From: Galaxea fascicularis | Lineage: Eukaryota > Cnidaria > Anthozoa > Scleractinia > Euphylliidae | Direction of reading: 5' to 3' | NCBI GenBank assembly: GCA_948470475.1 | Contig: OX419336.1 | Location: forward strand, 37,038,872 to 37,102,871 | Length of the DNA: 64,000 bases | Made by a program: the position numbers and the translations under genes | Shown here: positions 35,720 to 46,902 of the stretch, piece by piece | Numbering within the stretch: position 1 is the first letter of the stretch | Layout of the letters: each line of letters opens with the position of its first letter | Notes under the pieces: generated by a model | Told to the model about the DNA's origin: nothing | What the model saw: only the letters and a program-made list of their open reading frames with translations | Databases searched by the model: none

Positions 35720-35853
35720 CCCCACTTGCTCAAAGGCTGGATAGCGCTATAAATATCTATCCAGTGGATAGTGCAATTAGCTTTCCCATTACTTATCCAC
35801 TGGATAGTGATTTATCCGGAGGATAGCGCTATCCAACATTTGAACAACCGGGG
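35720..35853. mobile_element. 134-bp MITE (CCCCACTTGCTCAAAGG) nested in copy D
   Basis: Ends CCCCACTTGCTCAAAGG and CATTTGAACAACCGGGG are imperfect inverted repeats, flanked by the 5-bp direct repeat CCAGG. The interior carries GGATAGCGCTAT and ATCCACTGGATAG pairs. It splits the CCGTC-TCTG segment that is continuous in sister copies. Confidence 0.75.
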
Positions 35854-36102
35854 CCAGGTCTGGAAAACAACAACGTGAAATGACCAAATTTTAGGTTTCC
35901 TCGAGAACGTGAGCGTATGACGGCAAAATCTTCTTTCTTTTTCATTACTTTGACGTCGTTCATAGTAACTTAGTTCCCGGAGAGTTCTCCAGCATTTAAA
36001 GGAATGATTGCGAAAGAGTCGCAAAAACAAGAAGTTATATGTTTAAAGAACGTTCTCTATCGTCGCTGTCGCCGTACTCGTTTCTTAAACTTCCTAGTTC
36101 CC

Positions 36103-37440
36103 TATTATAACTGGGGAGGGGGTGCGGGACTTTTAATTCGTTGTCTTGCAAAACAAGACTCTCCCAAATCAACCGAGTCAGTGGTTTCAAAAGTAACAGA
36201 ATGATCGTCAATTATATTTGGAAGCGGTCAGATAGACACAGAACTTACTTCCTCGCTCGGCATGTAAAAATATCAATGCACCGATGGTTTTCACGCCCCT
36301 TGCTCACAACGATACCGAGGCTAAGTTTATGACTGATCGTTATTCGGCGTAACACTGATCATGCCCACGTCCTCTATCAATGGTTAGCCCCGGAACAGGC
36401 TTATTCTAACAAACAAGATTAGGTCCGCCAACGTGCGGTTTTACGCACTAGTGTTTCTTCTTTGAGTAGAAACAGACACTAACGCCCGGGTTGTAATTGA
36501 CTTAGTTTTAATCCCGCCGGATACGGGCGGCTTAAATACGGTCTCGACTGTCTTGCAAGCCAAGTTTCTTTCTCAGGTTAGGCGAAGGAACCACTTTGCT
36601 ACCTGAGTCAGTCGTTTAAAAAAAGTGAGAGAGTGATAATCGAATATATTTGACACCGATATATGTCGAACCAAATCATGCCCACTCTGTCAGTGATACG
36701 GCCGAGTGATTGTAGTCCTGAACAGGACCTGTAGCTAACTAGCGTGCGGCACAAGTATTCTTATTTGCTTAGAAGAAAAACATACTAATCCCCGGATTGA
36801 CATTGACTCAGGTTATTTTTCAAACAGTCTTTCAGTGAAAGATAAAATTGTCTTTTTATGGAGTCTCGTTTTCCTTTCTCGTTTTTTTGGTACTGTATTT
36901 CCATTGCTATTGCGTCTACTGTACCTCGCTGTGTATTTTTTAGCTCCATCCGTTGTCTTTGGAAAAAAAAATAGATATATACCGGTATAATGGCTTCATT
37001 GTTTTTCACATGTCATCAGCGACCGCATCATTTTGTTTTTATTTTTAAAAGCTTGTGAACATGTTCACTGCATTTAATCTCCTTGTGCAGTCTGATCGAA
37101 TTGTAGTATACCGGCTGTACTGTCAAGTCGACTGAACGGGGAAGAAATAAACTGACAAAGAAAGAGAGATAGAGAAGCCATAATGCATTATTAACCAGTA
37201 ACTTCATGAAGTAAGTTTTTAAGATGGTAGGTTATCTACTTGACAGACAACTTGTTGTTTTGAAAGTTAGCCGTCATTAGAGCTCCATCGACCTCTGCGA
37301 GGGCAATTAGTACAATGCCTATAGCTGACTGCTGACCGCACGACAGTGTTTTTCATTCCTGAAAACTGCGACTTGAGTTGCCTTATTTAGTATAATTTAC
37401 TTTTATAACGGAAAACACGACCAATTTTGCCTTCACATAA
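36103..37440. other. non-coding stretch
   Basis: About 1.3 kb with no exon, tRNA or well-bounded repeat that I recognise. Confidence 0.4.
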
Positions 37441-37887
37441 ATGAACAAATTCATTAGGATACGGCTTAAAGGTACGTTAAGACGGATTTACCGTTCAGTT
37501 AAGAATCTGGAACAGTTAAATCCGTCTAAAAGGAGTCCTTTCTTCCAGAGTGCTGCAAGCACCATTTGTAAAGACTATGAAGCTGAGAGCACCTTAGCTG
37601 TCCATGACTTGCAGCAGCTAGCCAGCCTTTATTTACGCACAAAGCACGTTACGCGTAGTAAGCTAGTACCAGCGATACAAAATAAAATCACATATTCAGC
37701 ATATTCAACGTGTTGTGCTTGTGACTATGACCCATATGTGACCATGTTTTCGCACACGTTTGACTTCTTTGCAATCCGTCACGTACGAGCTGAGGCGTAC
37801 AAAGTAAGCTTCGTGCAACAGCACGTTTTCCTTCAAAAGATTCTGGACAAATGTAACGCCACATGTAAGGCCACATGTTTGACGTAA
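37441..37887 (+). CDS. orphan ORF, 148 aa, function unknown
   Basis: A single uninterrupted ATG frame. The first half is basic and helical-looking (LKGTLRRIYRSVKNLEQL), vaguely like a LYR-motif mitochondrial assembly protein. The second half is Cys/His-rich without a metal-binding pattern I recognise. No signal peptide or TM segment. Frames of 80 codons are also open on the other strand, and a short inverted repeat (GACGGATTTA / TAAATCCGTC) lies inside, so it may be non-coding. No introns or neighbours support it. If only the first half is real, it could be a first exon ending before the Cys-rich part. Confidence 0.25.
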   Translation: MNKFIRIRLKGTLRRIYRSVKNLEQLNPSKRSPFFQSAASTICKDYEAESTLAVHDLQQLASLYLRTKHVTRSKLVPAIQNKITYSAYSTCCACDYDPYVTMFSHTFDFFAIRHVRAEAYKVSFVQQHVFLQKILDKCNATCKATCLT

Positions 37888-38033
37888 CCGAGTGTTGGTC
37901 AGTGTTGGATACAGTTGACTGACAATATCCGTGTTGCAAGCGTTCACACGGGCCTCGTTTCTAATAACAGTTGTTTCAAACTGACATGCTCATATGGCTC
38001 AACGTCAGTAGTTTCGTAGCTCATATCATGAAT

Positions 38034-38110
38034 AAAGGGGGTAGTCTCTAAAGGAACTGTGGTGCTGCGTCGGTGGGGAAGTTGTACACTTGAATATGGT
38101 TTATCAGTGA
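38034..38110 (+). repeat. dispersed repeat GGGTAGTTTCTAAAGAAACT family, copy 2
   Basis: Core GGGGGTAGTCTCTAAAGGAA followed by GTGCTGCGTCGGTGGGGAAG, as in the copies at 8543, 53541, 59894 and 60217. Confidence 0.75.
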
Positions 38111-38490
38111 CGGAATTGAGGAAACGAGGAAAAATTGCGTGACAAGCCGAAGGAAAGTCTGCGTAGGAGACCAGTGATCTCTGACTCAGACTCCAGCTTT
38201 TGCATTTCTGAGAAGCGTTTTAGTTTTGTCATACTTTTTACTGCCCTCAAGTGAATAACGAGTTCAAAGGGGATGTTAGGGTGCTTCACGCTATCCCAAC
38301 ATACTTAGCTTGCACCAAAATTCCGTCCTCCCTTACACGAAAAGACTACTTACGCTTGTAAACAGTTGTGGAAATGCTACAAATTTCAAACATTCAATTT
38401 GTAATAACATAAAGCATAGCAAATAAAGTTTAGTGAAGGGTTTGTTAATTCATATGGTGCGTTTTATTGAAAATAAATAACAAATTTCAT

Positions 38491-38662
38491 AATCAATAAA
38501 AATCAATATAAATCAATAATAATCAATGATAATCAACAAAAATCGATACTCACTCAACTTTTAGACATTGATTTTTATTGATTTCCAAAACCAATCAATT
38601 AATTGTTATTGATTATTATTGATTTTATTGATTTTATTGATTTTTGATTATCATTGATTGAT
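38491..38662. mobile_element. AATCAATAAA-motif foldback, ~170 bp
   Basis: The left half consists of AATCAATAAAAATCAAT-type direct repeats. The right half is the same motif inverted (ATTGATTTTTATTGATT). It could be a MITE of simple-motif type or just a low-complexity palindrome. Confidence 0.5.
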
Positions 38663-38959
38663 ATCGTCGGGGATAATCCACGTCCCCCGCAACAAGAGGG
38701 GAACGCAGCACAAGAATCGCTGAAGAGCTGACGAAGCGTTTGAATACGTAATCGCTTTGCTTTCACTTTCTAACGTCTGTATCCAGACTAATAACACACG
38801 TAATATGAGTGCGAAACGCGCCGCTTGTTCACAGAACCCGACATTGAGTACAGTCGCAAGCGCATTTAGCTCCCCCGGTGCGGCTGAAATAAGTCGTCTG
38901 AATGAAGACTCAGTGACATAAATATGCTCCCTGTACGTCCTTCCTGGAAGAAAGGTGAC

Positions 38960-39963
38960 TCATTGATCGATTGCGTGAGTATATTCATAGACATACTCTA
39001 ACATGCTTAGCAGATCTAGTCCACCAGCGATAAGGGCCACCCAACTGACAGGGCTGTTAACCTGGACGCCGTTTTCGCAGAGATAAAGGACACCCTGAGC
39101 CAACACGAAGCCTACGTAGTAGAGGACGTCTCCAAACCAAGTGAAGCTACCATCAGAAGCGGTAAACCAGGCTGCCGGAAAAAGGGCAGGCTTGACAGCT
39201 GTCTTCCAGGAGTGACCGTCTGTACCAGCAGTCGCTAATACCACCCACGTTATTAGCGTGACAAAAGAGAAGAGAAAGGAGAGTGCCTTGTATTCACGGA
39301 TGCACGCGAACACCACTAAGGGGGTAAATGTATCGATAGTCATGTCATAGAAGCGACCGAAGTTGGTGACTTGATTGAAATACCGCGCGACGAAACCGTC
39401 CACAGTGTCAAGGAGTAGACTGGCCAAAAGACAGGTTACAGCGTATTCGTGGAGGTCTCGAGAATGGAACACAACTGTTGTGTATTGGCCATTCCGAAAT
39501 TCAAATGGGAACTGGGGCGAGTTTTAAATTTTGAAGTAATCGATAAATTGACACCATCACATGAAAGATGACATTGAGTTTAGTCGTTTGACCAGGTTTG
39601 ATCCTTTTAGGTTGAACAGAGACCAAGTTATGGACATTGAAACATGGCTCAAAATCCATACAAACGTCTCATGGGCTCCTGCTCTAATTAAATAATTTTG
39701 TGACAGCGTTTGTAAGGATTTTGAGCTATGTTTCAAGGTCTATAACTTGGTCTGTGTTCAACCTAAAAGAGTCAAACTTGGTCAAACGACTAAACTCAAT
39801 GTCATCTTTCATGTGATGGTGTCAATTTATCGATTACTTCAAAATTTGAAACTCGCCCCAGTTCCCTTTTGAATTTCGGAATGGCCAATAGAAGCACGAC
39901 CCTCAGGTGCCCGACGATGTTCGGATAGTACAATAGTATGCGCCAAACTGGAGTAGTAACCAT
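38960..39963 (-). CDS. CDP-alcohol phosphatidyltransferase (PIS-like), split by a MITE
   Basis: The main frame (minus, 39511 or about 39475 down to the stop at 38960) contains the full family signature DTVDGFVAR-x8-G-x3-D-x3-D and several TM segments, as in phosphatidylinositol synthase. These enzymes join CDP-diacylglycerol to an alcohol at the ER membrane. The N-terminus lies at 39963-39891 (ILLYYPNIVGHLRVV, matching the family's PN.IGY.R start). A 404-bp MITE separates the two pieces, and direct joining would be one base out of frame. An in-frame model uses splice sites inside the MITE: exon 39963-39838 (donor GTAATC) and exon 39511-38960 (acceptor CGCCCCAG), 225 residues. That is close to the family's usual ~210-230 but puts about 28 extra residues into the first TM region. 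It may be a working gene, or a decaying, otherwise intron-free retrocopy. Confidence 0.7.
39485..39888. mobile_element. 404-bp palindromic MITE inside the PIS-like gene
   Basis: Ends TTGGCCATTCCGAAATTC and the inverted copy, arms of nearly 190 bp, flanked by TA (39483-39484 and 39889-39890). Tc1/mariner-type target duplication. It interrupts the PIS-like coding region after codon 24. Confidence 0.88.
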
Positions 39964-40172
39964 GACTAGAACTACAAATGACTACAGAGTCTGAGCGATT
40001 CGATTCGCGGTAAAGCAACGCTTAGATGAAATAAATTCTTGTGATTGCGTGAGGCTCTTGTGCGTCACAGCTTACGTTTAGAGGCTGAGGGTATGGGGCG
40101 AGTTTACTTTGCAGTGCCAAGCACTTTTCGGTTCCTAACACTGCATTTCGCCGGTGTCAGCGCTTCAGGAAA
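39964..40172. promoter_or_regulatory. divergent promoter region between PIS-like and P450 genes
   Basis: The two start codons point away from each other across 209 bp, so both promoters and 5' leaders must overlap here unless upstream non-coding exons exist. No clear TATA box is visible. The P450 ATG has a suitable context (GGAAAATGG). Confidence 0.45.
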
Positions 40173-43100
40173 ATGGATTTTTTCCACTTGTTCGAGCAGT
40201 TAGCTTCTTACTGGTGGACAGTCTTCATCGCTACTCTCGTTGTTGTCGTTGTTTATCTCTGGGGCATTGCACCCTTTCGTTTCCTGAAAAACACCTTCGG
40301 CGACAAAGTCCCGGGCCCTACACCTCTTCCCTTTATCGGGAACATGTTTGATGTGGTTAGATACAAAGGTCTCTTGCATCTCCAAATAGACGACTACTAC
40401 AAGAAGTACGGAAAAGTGTTTGGTATGTTCTTTTTCGGCAGAACACCCAGTCTGGTGGTCGCAGATTTGGAAATGGTTAAACAAGTTTATGTCAAAGATT
40501 TTCACGCATTTCGCGATCGGCCGGTAAGTTGGCTGACATGTATTAATTAACCCTTTCACTCCCAAGATCTGATTAACAATTCTCCCTTCAAGCTGCCATA
40601 CATTTTCTTGAAAGTTACTTAAGACAATTTGTTGTTATTTTGAAATAACACCCTCCAACTTACAAATTTTTCTATTCTCTTCACCTGTTCGCTTTATACT
40701 GTATTGAAATCGTCAGGAGAAGTTACATGTTAATCAGTCCTTGGAGTTGAAGGGTTAAATACGTTCACTTGGTTTGGTATAGCTGGTTTAACTTAAATGA
40801 GCTTGGTTACTCCAATTTTTATTGTTGAAAAGTGTTAAAGAGTGTTGTGATCTACAATTTGTAAAGTTCAAAAAGTTGCGGGAGCAAATTCAGAGCCAGG
40901 GCTGTCATTAAGTTTTGAAGCAGGCGTAACATTCATGACCCCACCCGTAACAACTAAAAACATGGCAAAGACCCAAATTCATTATAGTGCAACCATCAGC
41001 TGTAACATCAACTAAGCTCAGCCGTGACAGGTGTTACAGGTTACGGCCCTTAATGACAGCTCTGCAGAGCTACCTTAAAATTTCAAAAGTTTTAAGTGAC
41101 CCTGCATCCACTCATTAGAAATAGGGCAATTGGAATGGGCATTGTATTGTATTGGTGATGGGAAACACTATTTTCTGGGGATGGCCTCAGCCTTTGAAGG
41201 GGAATGACCAAGATTGAATGAGCAAGAGAAGCTAATTTTGGGAGACATCCATCTGGTAAAAGAGAGATTGAAATGTTTAAAATCTCATACATATGTAAAA
41301 AAGGTAGCTATTGTTGATACATGAAGCACTTTCCTTTCAATGTTTGATTTCAGAGCCCTTTAGGAACTCCCATGTTTTAGTCTCATGGTTGTTACCCTAA
41401 TACAACTATCTTTCTTCGGACAGGTGTTGATTAAAACTCCAGAACCTTTTGATAAAATGATGGGCAACCTTGAAGGTGAAGAATGGAGACGGATCCGGAA
41501 CACTTTGACTCCTACCTTCAGTGCACACAAGATGAAACAGATGGTTCCTCTGATGAATACAGCCTGTGACACTTTGATGGAAAAGCTAGAAGAAATCTCC
41601 AGGACAGAAGAAAGCTTTGACATTGTGAAGTAATATAGCTTTGCTGTGGTTAGACACATTGAATTATGAAGACAGTTTTCAAGGTTTCCTCAAGCCAGAA
41701 TGACCCCTAAAGTTGCACTTTCAAAGGGCTCCACTCTGTTGACTGTTTTGAAAAGTTTGTTTCCTTTTAGTTTGTCTGTACGTGTGGATAGTATATGTAC
41801 ATGTACACAGTCATGAAGTGTGAATATGAAGTTGTGAAGCTTGTGGGTTGTGGCTTAGTGTTACCCCTCATATCTATCAAATGAAATGTGAGGCCAATTA
41901 TTACTGACAGTATATAGTAGCCATGGAAACCTGTTTTGGCATCGTTAGGCCTCGTCATCTTGGCATACATGCAGGCTTAGGTTGTGTCATTTTACTAGAT
42001 CAGCCGGTAGTGTTAATTTAAAGTATAGATTGTCCTTTTTTCTTATGACTTAGTTATCTCCAGGGAGTCACCATGGATGTGATTTTACGATGTGCATTTG
42101 GAATCCAAGCTGATCCGCAGAACAATCCAGACGAACCAGCCATATCTGCAGCAAGGAGAGTTGTCAATGGGAGTGCTCTGCAGAGAACTGCTGTCTCCAT
42201 TCTTAGTCTGCTTCCATTTGGAAGTAAAATAGCTGAGCTCTTCCCTAGCCTGTTGATTAGGGATTTTTATGACCTAATGGTCATTTCAGAACAGATTATT
42301 GCTGCCAAGAAGTCAGCTGGAAGCAGTTCAAGTAGAAAGGTAATTGAATGAATTTTTGGGATATGTACCACTGTATCAACTGAATGAAAGTACTTAAGGC
42401 CATGTACACTGTATTATTTTTGTAGCTGTCAGCCTTCTTGTGCTATTACTGTGTACTTATTGACTGAGTGGGAGGCCTGGATGGGAAGATATTTGGCTAG
42501 AAGTCAATACATCCCAACTGAGAGCCAAATATTTTCCCATTCCTCCCGACCTAACGCAGTCAATAAGCATTTTATCATATGACCACAAAGTGGAATGAAT
42601 AGGATGTGATTGTGGTTCATACATCAGAGGACCTCACATGAGTGTAGGGCTGGACAGCTTTTTACAGACTGGCTCATGTCAACCTGTCTGGTCCTACATG
42701 TCAGGTTTCATTTTGGTTTTATAGGATTAATGTGTGACTGGAGCTGTGCAGGTGATATGATAACTTCATATATTATAAAGCTATGGGTCAAGCAACCTTT
42801 ATCTTGTTTTGTTGGTAAATTGGTGCAAAGAGGTAGCCAGCATATGCATTGAGCAAATTTTTTTGCAGTTAATCATTTTCATTTGTTATGTCTCTTTGTT
42901 AAAAGGACTTTCTTGACCTTATGCTAATGGCTGCTCAAGATGAGACTCTCCCAGAGGCTAAAAGATTGTCCGATTCTGAGGTGTTGGCACAAAGTTTCTT
43001 ATTTCTGCTTGCTGGTTATGAAACAAGCAGCAATACTCTTGGATTTGTGTCCTATTTGCTGGCCACAAACCCTGATGTGCAGGAAAAACTGCAGAAAGAC

Positions 43101-44259
43101 ATTGACAGTGTGTGGGGTGATGAGAACAAAATGCCTTCCTATGAGACAGTAAACGAGCTGCCATATTTGGACATGGTAATATCTGAGACCCTGAGGCTGT
43201 ACCCACCAGGTGAGTGGGATGAAATATTTGCTGATTTATTAGGCAGCACTTCAGGTTGTGACCGTTTTGGTCACCATGATGATTAGGAAAAAATTTTGGC
43301 AACTAAAATTGCAGTAAAAGACTCACCAATTTGGCAACCTTTGTTCAGTGGTCATGTGTTAAGCTGTAGTTTTTTATTAGTTTCATTTATGATCTTTGTT
43401 TAGTGAGATAAACATTAGTATGAAATATTATTTACGCTCCATCTGGCTGGTTCGTACCCAGATTACCTAATATAGTTGTCTTTGTGTGTACCTCAGAATT
43501 CAATCATGCTAGTTGAGGAGCTATTTTGATTATTATTATTTAAACAATATTTTATTCACTGCATTTGCTCTACGAGCACAAAGTGCTCACCTAGGGAGCT
43601 AACACAATTTATATTAAATGTTATGGCTTAGTGTCAACTGTCAAACCATTCCATACGTTAAGTACTCCCAACACTTATTTAGTATATTACTGTAGCTGTT
43701 TCAAAGGTATTTATTTTAAGCTAAACAAAACAAAATTTCGCCAAGTTTGAGTGATACTTCCTTCTTTGGAAATGTGTCTGTGTGAAAAGTTTCATAGAAT
43801 AATTCACAATTCATTGCATTTTCAGGCAGTGAGATGTAAGGTAATTTGTGCCCCTATTTTTATCTTGTGTTTTTAGCTGTTGCCACCCTACGCCTGTGCA
43901 CCGAGGACTGCATGCTGAAACACTTGAAGGTCCCTAAGGGCCTTGCAGTTATGATCCCAATCTACAGCATCCACATGGACCCCACGATTTGGCTCAACCC
44001 TGATAAGTTTGATCCAGAGAGATTTACTCCTGAGGCTAAACAGTCACGTGACCCATACGCCTACATGCCATTTGGTCACGGTCCACACAACTGTATTGGA
44101 ATGAGATTTGCTCAGATGGAAATGAAGCTGGTTCTGGCTCGTATTTTGAAGAAATACAGTTTCCAAGCTGCCCATGATACCACGATTCCTGTCCAGATAA
44201 TTCTCAAGGCGACCTTAGCGGCCAAAGATCTCAAACTGAAAATTACTAAGCGGAACTAG
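40173..44259 (+). CDS. cytochrome P450, clan 3 (CYP3-like), microsomal
   Basis: Five exons: 40173-40523, 41424-41629, 42054-42339, 42906-43209 and 43877-44259; all GT-AG with matching phases (0, 2, 0, 1), 509 residues. N-terminal membrane anchor (about 13-31) and hinge VPGPTPLPFIGN place it on the ER face. I-helix oxygen-binding motif AGYETSSNT (about 317), K-helix ETLR (about 375-378) followed by YPPA, PERF (about 429) and the heme loop FGHGPHNCIGMRFA with Cys about 455 as the iron ligand. It is a monooxygenase using electrons from P450 reductase. Clan-3 members typically oxidise drugs, toxins or steroids; the substrate here is unknown. The usual Arg before the Cys in the heme loop is His, a tolerated variant. 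Exon 3 must start at 42054 (AG|T) to give NYLQGVTMDV in frame. Introns 1 and 3 hold MITEs. Confidence 0.93.
40897..41064. mobile_element. hAT-like MITE in P450 intron 1, 168 bp, 6-bp TSD
   Basis: Ends CAGGGCTGTCATTAAG and CTTAATGACAGCTCTG, flanked by the exact 6-bp direct repeat CAGAGC (40891-40896 and 41065-41070). The interior has GTAACA and TGTTAC pairs. Confidence 0.8.
42447..42572. mobile_element. palindromic MITE in P450 intron 3
   Basis: ATTGACTGAGTGGGAGGCC ... ATATTTGGCT is repeated inverted as AGCCAAATATTTTCCC ... GCAGTCAAT. Arms of about 45 bp surround a short spacer. Confidence 0.65.
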
Positions 44260-44421
44260 TGCGAAAAAGTTAAAAGCGGCCCTTGTTCACTCAAAATGTA
44301 TTGTATGCCAAGCTGGTATTCGTGCAACTAGCAAATCTGTATTGGATGAACAGTATCATTTCCGTGTCTAGAGGCATTGTTAATACATGTATTTATCTTC
44401 ATTTCTGCCCTGCGAATATTA

Positions 44422-44795
44422 GGCCCCGTTCAGACTAAGTGCCCGTTCCGCGGCACCGTTCCCGGGCACTAAAATTAAAAAAGACGCTGTCCAGACACCT
44501 CAGTGTCCTAGACAGAGGATGTTGACACTCGTGCAGAAGGCTTGGTGCTCAGTTTATCTTTTTGAGTACTGCGCAATATTGCCGCCAGGGAAACACGGGA
44601 AAAAAGGCGGGAACACATGAAAACGTGTTCACATAAGTTCCCGTGCCCGGGACTGGTGCCCGAGTGCTATCTTTGGAGGCAGTGCCCGTGCCCGGGCACG
44701 GTGCTCAGATTTGTGCGCGGGCACCAACGAAAAGCTATGTTCAGACTAGTGCCCGTTCCGAAAACCGAGCACAGGCACCTAGTCTGAACGGGGCC
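44422..44795. mobile_element. PIF/Harbinger-like MITE, 374 bp, TTA TSD
   Basis: TIRs GGCCCCGTTCAGACTA and TAGTCTGAACGGGGCC with TTA on both sides (44419-44421 and 44796-44798). Three-base TTA/TAA duplications are typical of PIF/Harbinger. GTGCCCG and CGGGCAC motifs are repeated inside. It lies just downstream of the P450 stop. Confidence 0.8.
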
Positions 44796-44798
44796 TTA

Positions 44799-45240
44799 GT
44801 CTTTAAAACAGGTAAAATCAAACCATGAAAGAGATAAAAACACACAGGGATGCAAAGCGGTTTGGGTGAAGGTGTCCTTTAACTTTCTTCTTTCTCAGTT
44901 TTTTTCACGTACGTTTTTTGATATAGAATGCATTTAAACATTGAATAATATCAAATAAGTAAAGCGTAGTATCATTCTTTTTCGAAGGCACTATTCATGT
45001 ATCTTTTCAGACCTTGAAATTATGTTTTTATCAGTCGCCTGTACATATAGACTGAACATTCAAGGCGGATGGCAAAACATTTGAGGTGTTTAGAAGACTT
45101 GTTCAGGATGCTCAGCAGTTATGGCTGTTTATAGGTTGTTTTTCACGTTACGTGATCGCCGCCATGTTGGTGGACGGTAAACGATAGATCTCTCATTAGC
45201 TCGTTTTGTTCGTCCACCAGCATTTGTCCATCTCACCATA
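44799..45240. other. non-coding stretch
   Basis: No gene. A CCGCCATGTTGGTGG phrase near 45168 resembles the inner part of the GAGCGTTTTCAC MITE family. Confidence 0.4.
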
Positions 45241-45633
45241 GAGTTCTAAAGTGTGACGTCACAAAAAAATTAAATCTGTGAAATTATGGGATTGGGCGCC
45301 ATATTCGAATGGAGTATCCTTAAAAAAGGCTCCTTGCCAAAACTTAGCTCTTAATTGTAATTCCCAGCTAAAATATAAAGGATTGAAATTTGATACTGCC
45401 CCAGATAAATCTCTCTAGTTTTGAGTCTGTTCTAAACTGAAGGAACAGAAACAAATTTTGAAGGGTTTGTATGGAATGCCATCAAACTTTGATCCCTTAT
45501 ATCTCTACTGGGAATTGCAATTCGGAGCTAATTTTTGGGATGAGGACGTCTTTTAGCATGCTCTATAAGAATATGGCATCATATCCCATAATTTCAAAAA
45601 TTTTATTTTTGTGACGTCATCACTTTAGAACTC
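45241..45633. mobile_element. MITE GAGTTCTAAAGTG, 393 bp
   Basis: TIRs GAGTTCTAAAGTG(TGACGTCAC) and GTGACGTCATCACTTTAGAACTC-type end, flanked by TA. The arms continue to AAATTATGGGAT and ATCCCATAATTT. Confidence 0.75.
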
Positions 45634-46849
45634 TATTTTTATCTCTGTCTCTAGAGGTTGGCTGCAAACCACCTATGCCCAGTAGTTCCCAAAGAATGCA
45701 TAATTGTACAGCTTTTGAAACAGCAATAACAAGGAAATCCTGGTCAAATAAAATTGTCGTAGCCTATTACAAACTAATTATAAACTAAAACAGGACCCAA
45801 GAAATCATAAACGAACACAGGAAAGGAAAGGAAAGGAAAATAGTGGTAATGTAGGGTAAGAAACAATTGCTAAATGAATTTCAGGTTTTTCAACGAAGGT
45901 CTCTCTCACGCATCCCATGTGTAGGGCTTCTTTCATCGCTTCTACCAAGGCCGAGATGAGCAGACCTTAAGTGGAGCATAGATTCGTTTGAGGTTTGGCA
46001 TCTATTACTTGTTTATAAACTCGTGAGAAATTACGGTTCGAAAACAAATGCTTGGATAACCTGCTGTGTTCCGCTTTCTTCTGTCGTTACTTCTTGCAAG
46101 TATGCAAAAGATTACCAAGATTTTACGTCTTTAGTATCCCAAACGCACTCACTGCACGTGAAGAGAAAAACTTCTTTTGAATCTGAAGTGAAGAAGGTCA
46201 TAGTATTTTCTTGGGTGAAAAGTTGGCCAGCTAAATGCGAAATATATGTGATTTTTAGTTTATGCTGTGGTTTTTAAAACCAAAAAGCAGCTTTCTTTTG
46301 CTTTAACGTTACCTGTTCGGCGAAATCTTCATTGTGATTTTTTTTGTTGGAATATGGGGAGTGCAGACCAAAAATGTGAGGGATGCCTAGGACCGTGTTA
46401 CATGAGTTGAAAACCGTTGCTCCTTGCTTTTATAAAATAAGTAAGATAGTACGCGGGCTCGGATTGGTCGAGAGGCGTGTTTGTATGAGAGTATGTAAAC
46501 ATGGTTGTGACTTCAACTTGTTTGGCTTTCCGCGCGCTAATCACGCCAGCACGAATTTGAAAAAGGTTTTGAGTTGAAAAACTCGACAAGTTTACTTTAT
46601 TTACCCATTTCCTCGTCGGTTGAAACTTGGAAAATCTTTAGAAACATGCTGTGTCAATTTTTTTTCGCTTGAGCTGACATTTTCAGCGAGAAAAACCCGT
46701 ATTTTGGAAAGCATCTTTTTTGCAAAACAAAGACTGATTACGCGTACAAGCTTCGTGTACGAGACTTCGCGACTGGTAAGAATTTCTCTTTTAATCAATG
46801 TTCTAAACAAGAGCGTTTTGGTTTTTTTTGCTCGGGAAAGTTGTTTTAT
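45634..46849. other. non-coding stretch with (GGAAA)n
   Basis: Contains a short GGAAA tandem repeat near 45819-45838. The frames at 46023-46277 and 46601-46900 show no domain. Confidence 0.4.
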
Positions 46850-46861
46850 AAAAGCAATAGA

Positions 46862-46902
<41 letters not shown>

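Larger units (their letters stand above)
34803..36102. mobile_element. tandem cluster of three GGGAACTTAAGC MITE copies (B, C, D)
   Basis: Three diverged copies of the 21090-21453 family abut at about 34803-35178, 35179-35600 and 35601-36102. Each shows the GACGACG-type ends, CACGTGC, ACATTTTGGTACATTTCTTT and GAGAACGTGA landmarks in alternating orientation. Copies C and D each carry a smaller insertion. Confidence 0.75.

Noticed and set aside
34900..35826. Several 60-158-codon frames in the 35-kb region
   Set aside because: All fall within MITE copies B-D and repeat the same translated TIR strings.
40200..43302. Minus-strand frames over the P450 exons
   Set aside because: They are antisense to well-supported P450 exons with all family motifs on the plus strand.
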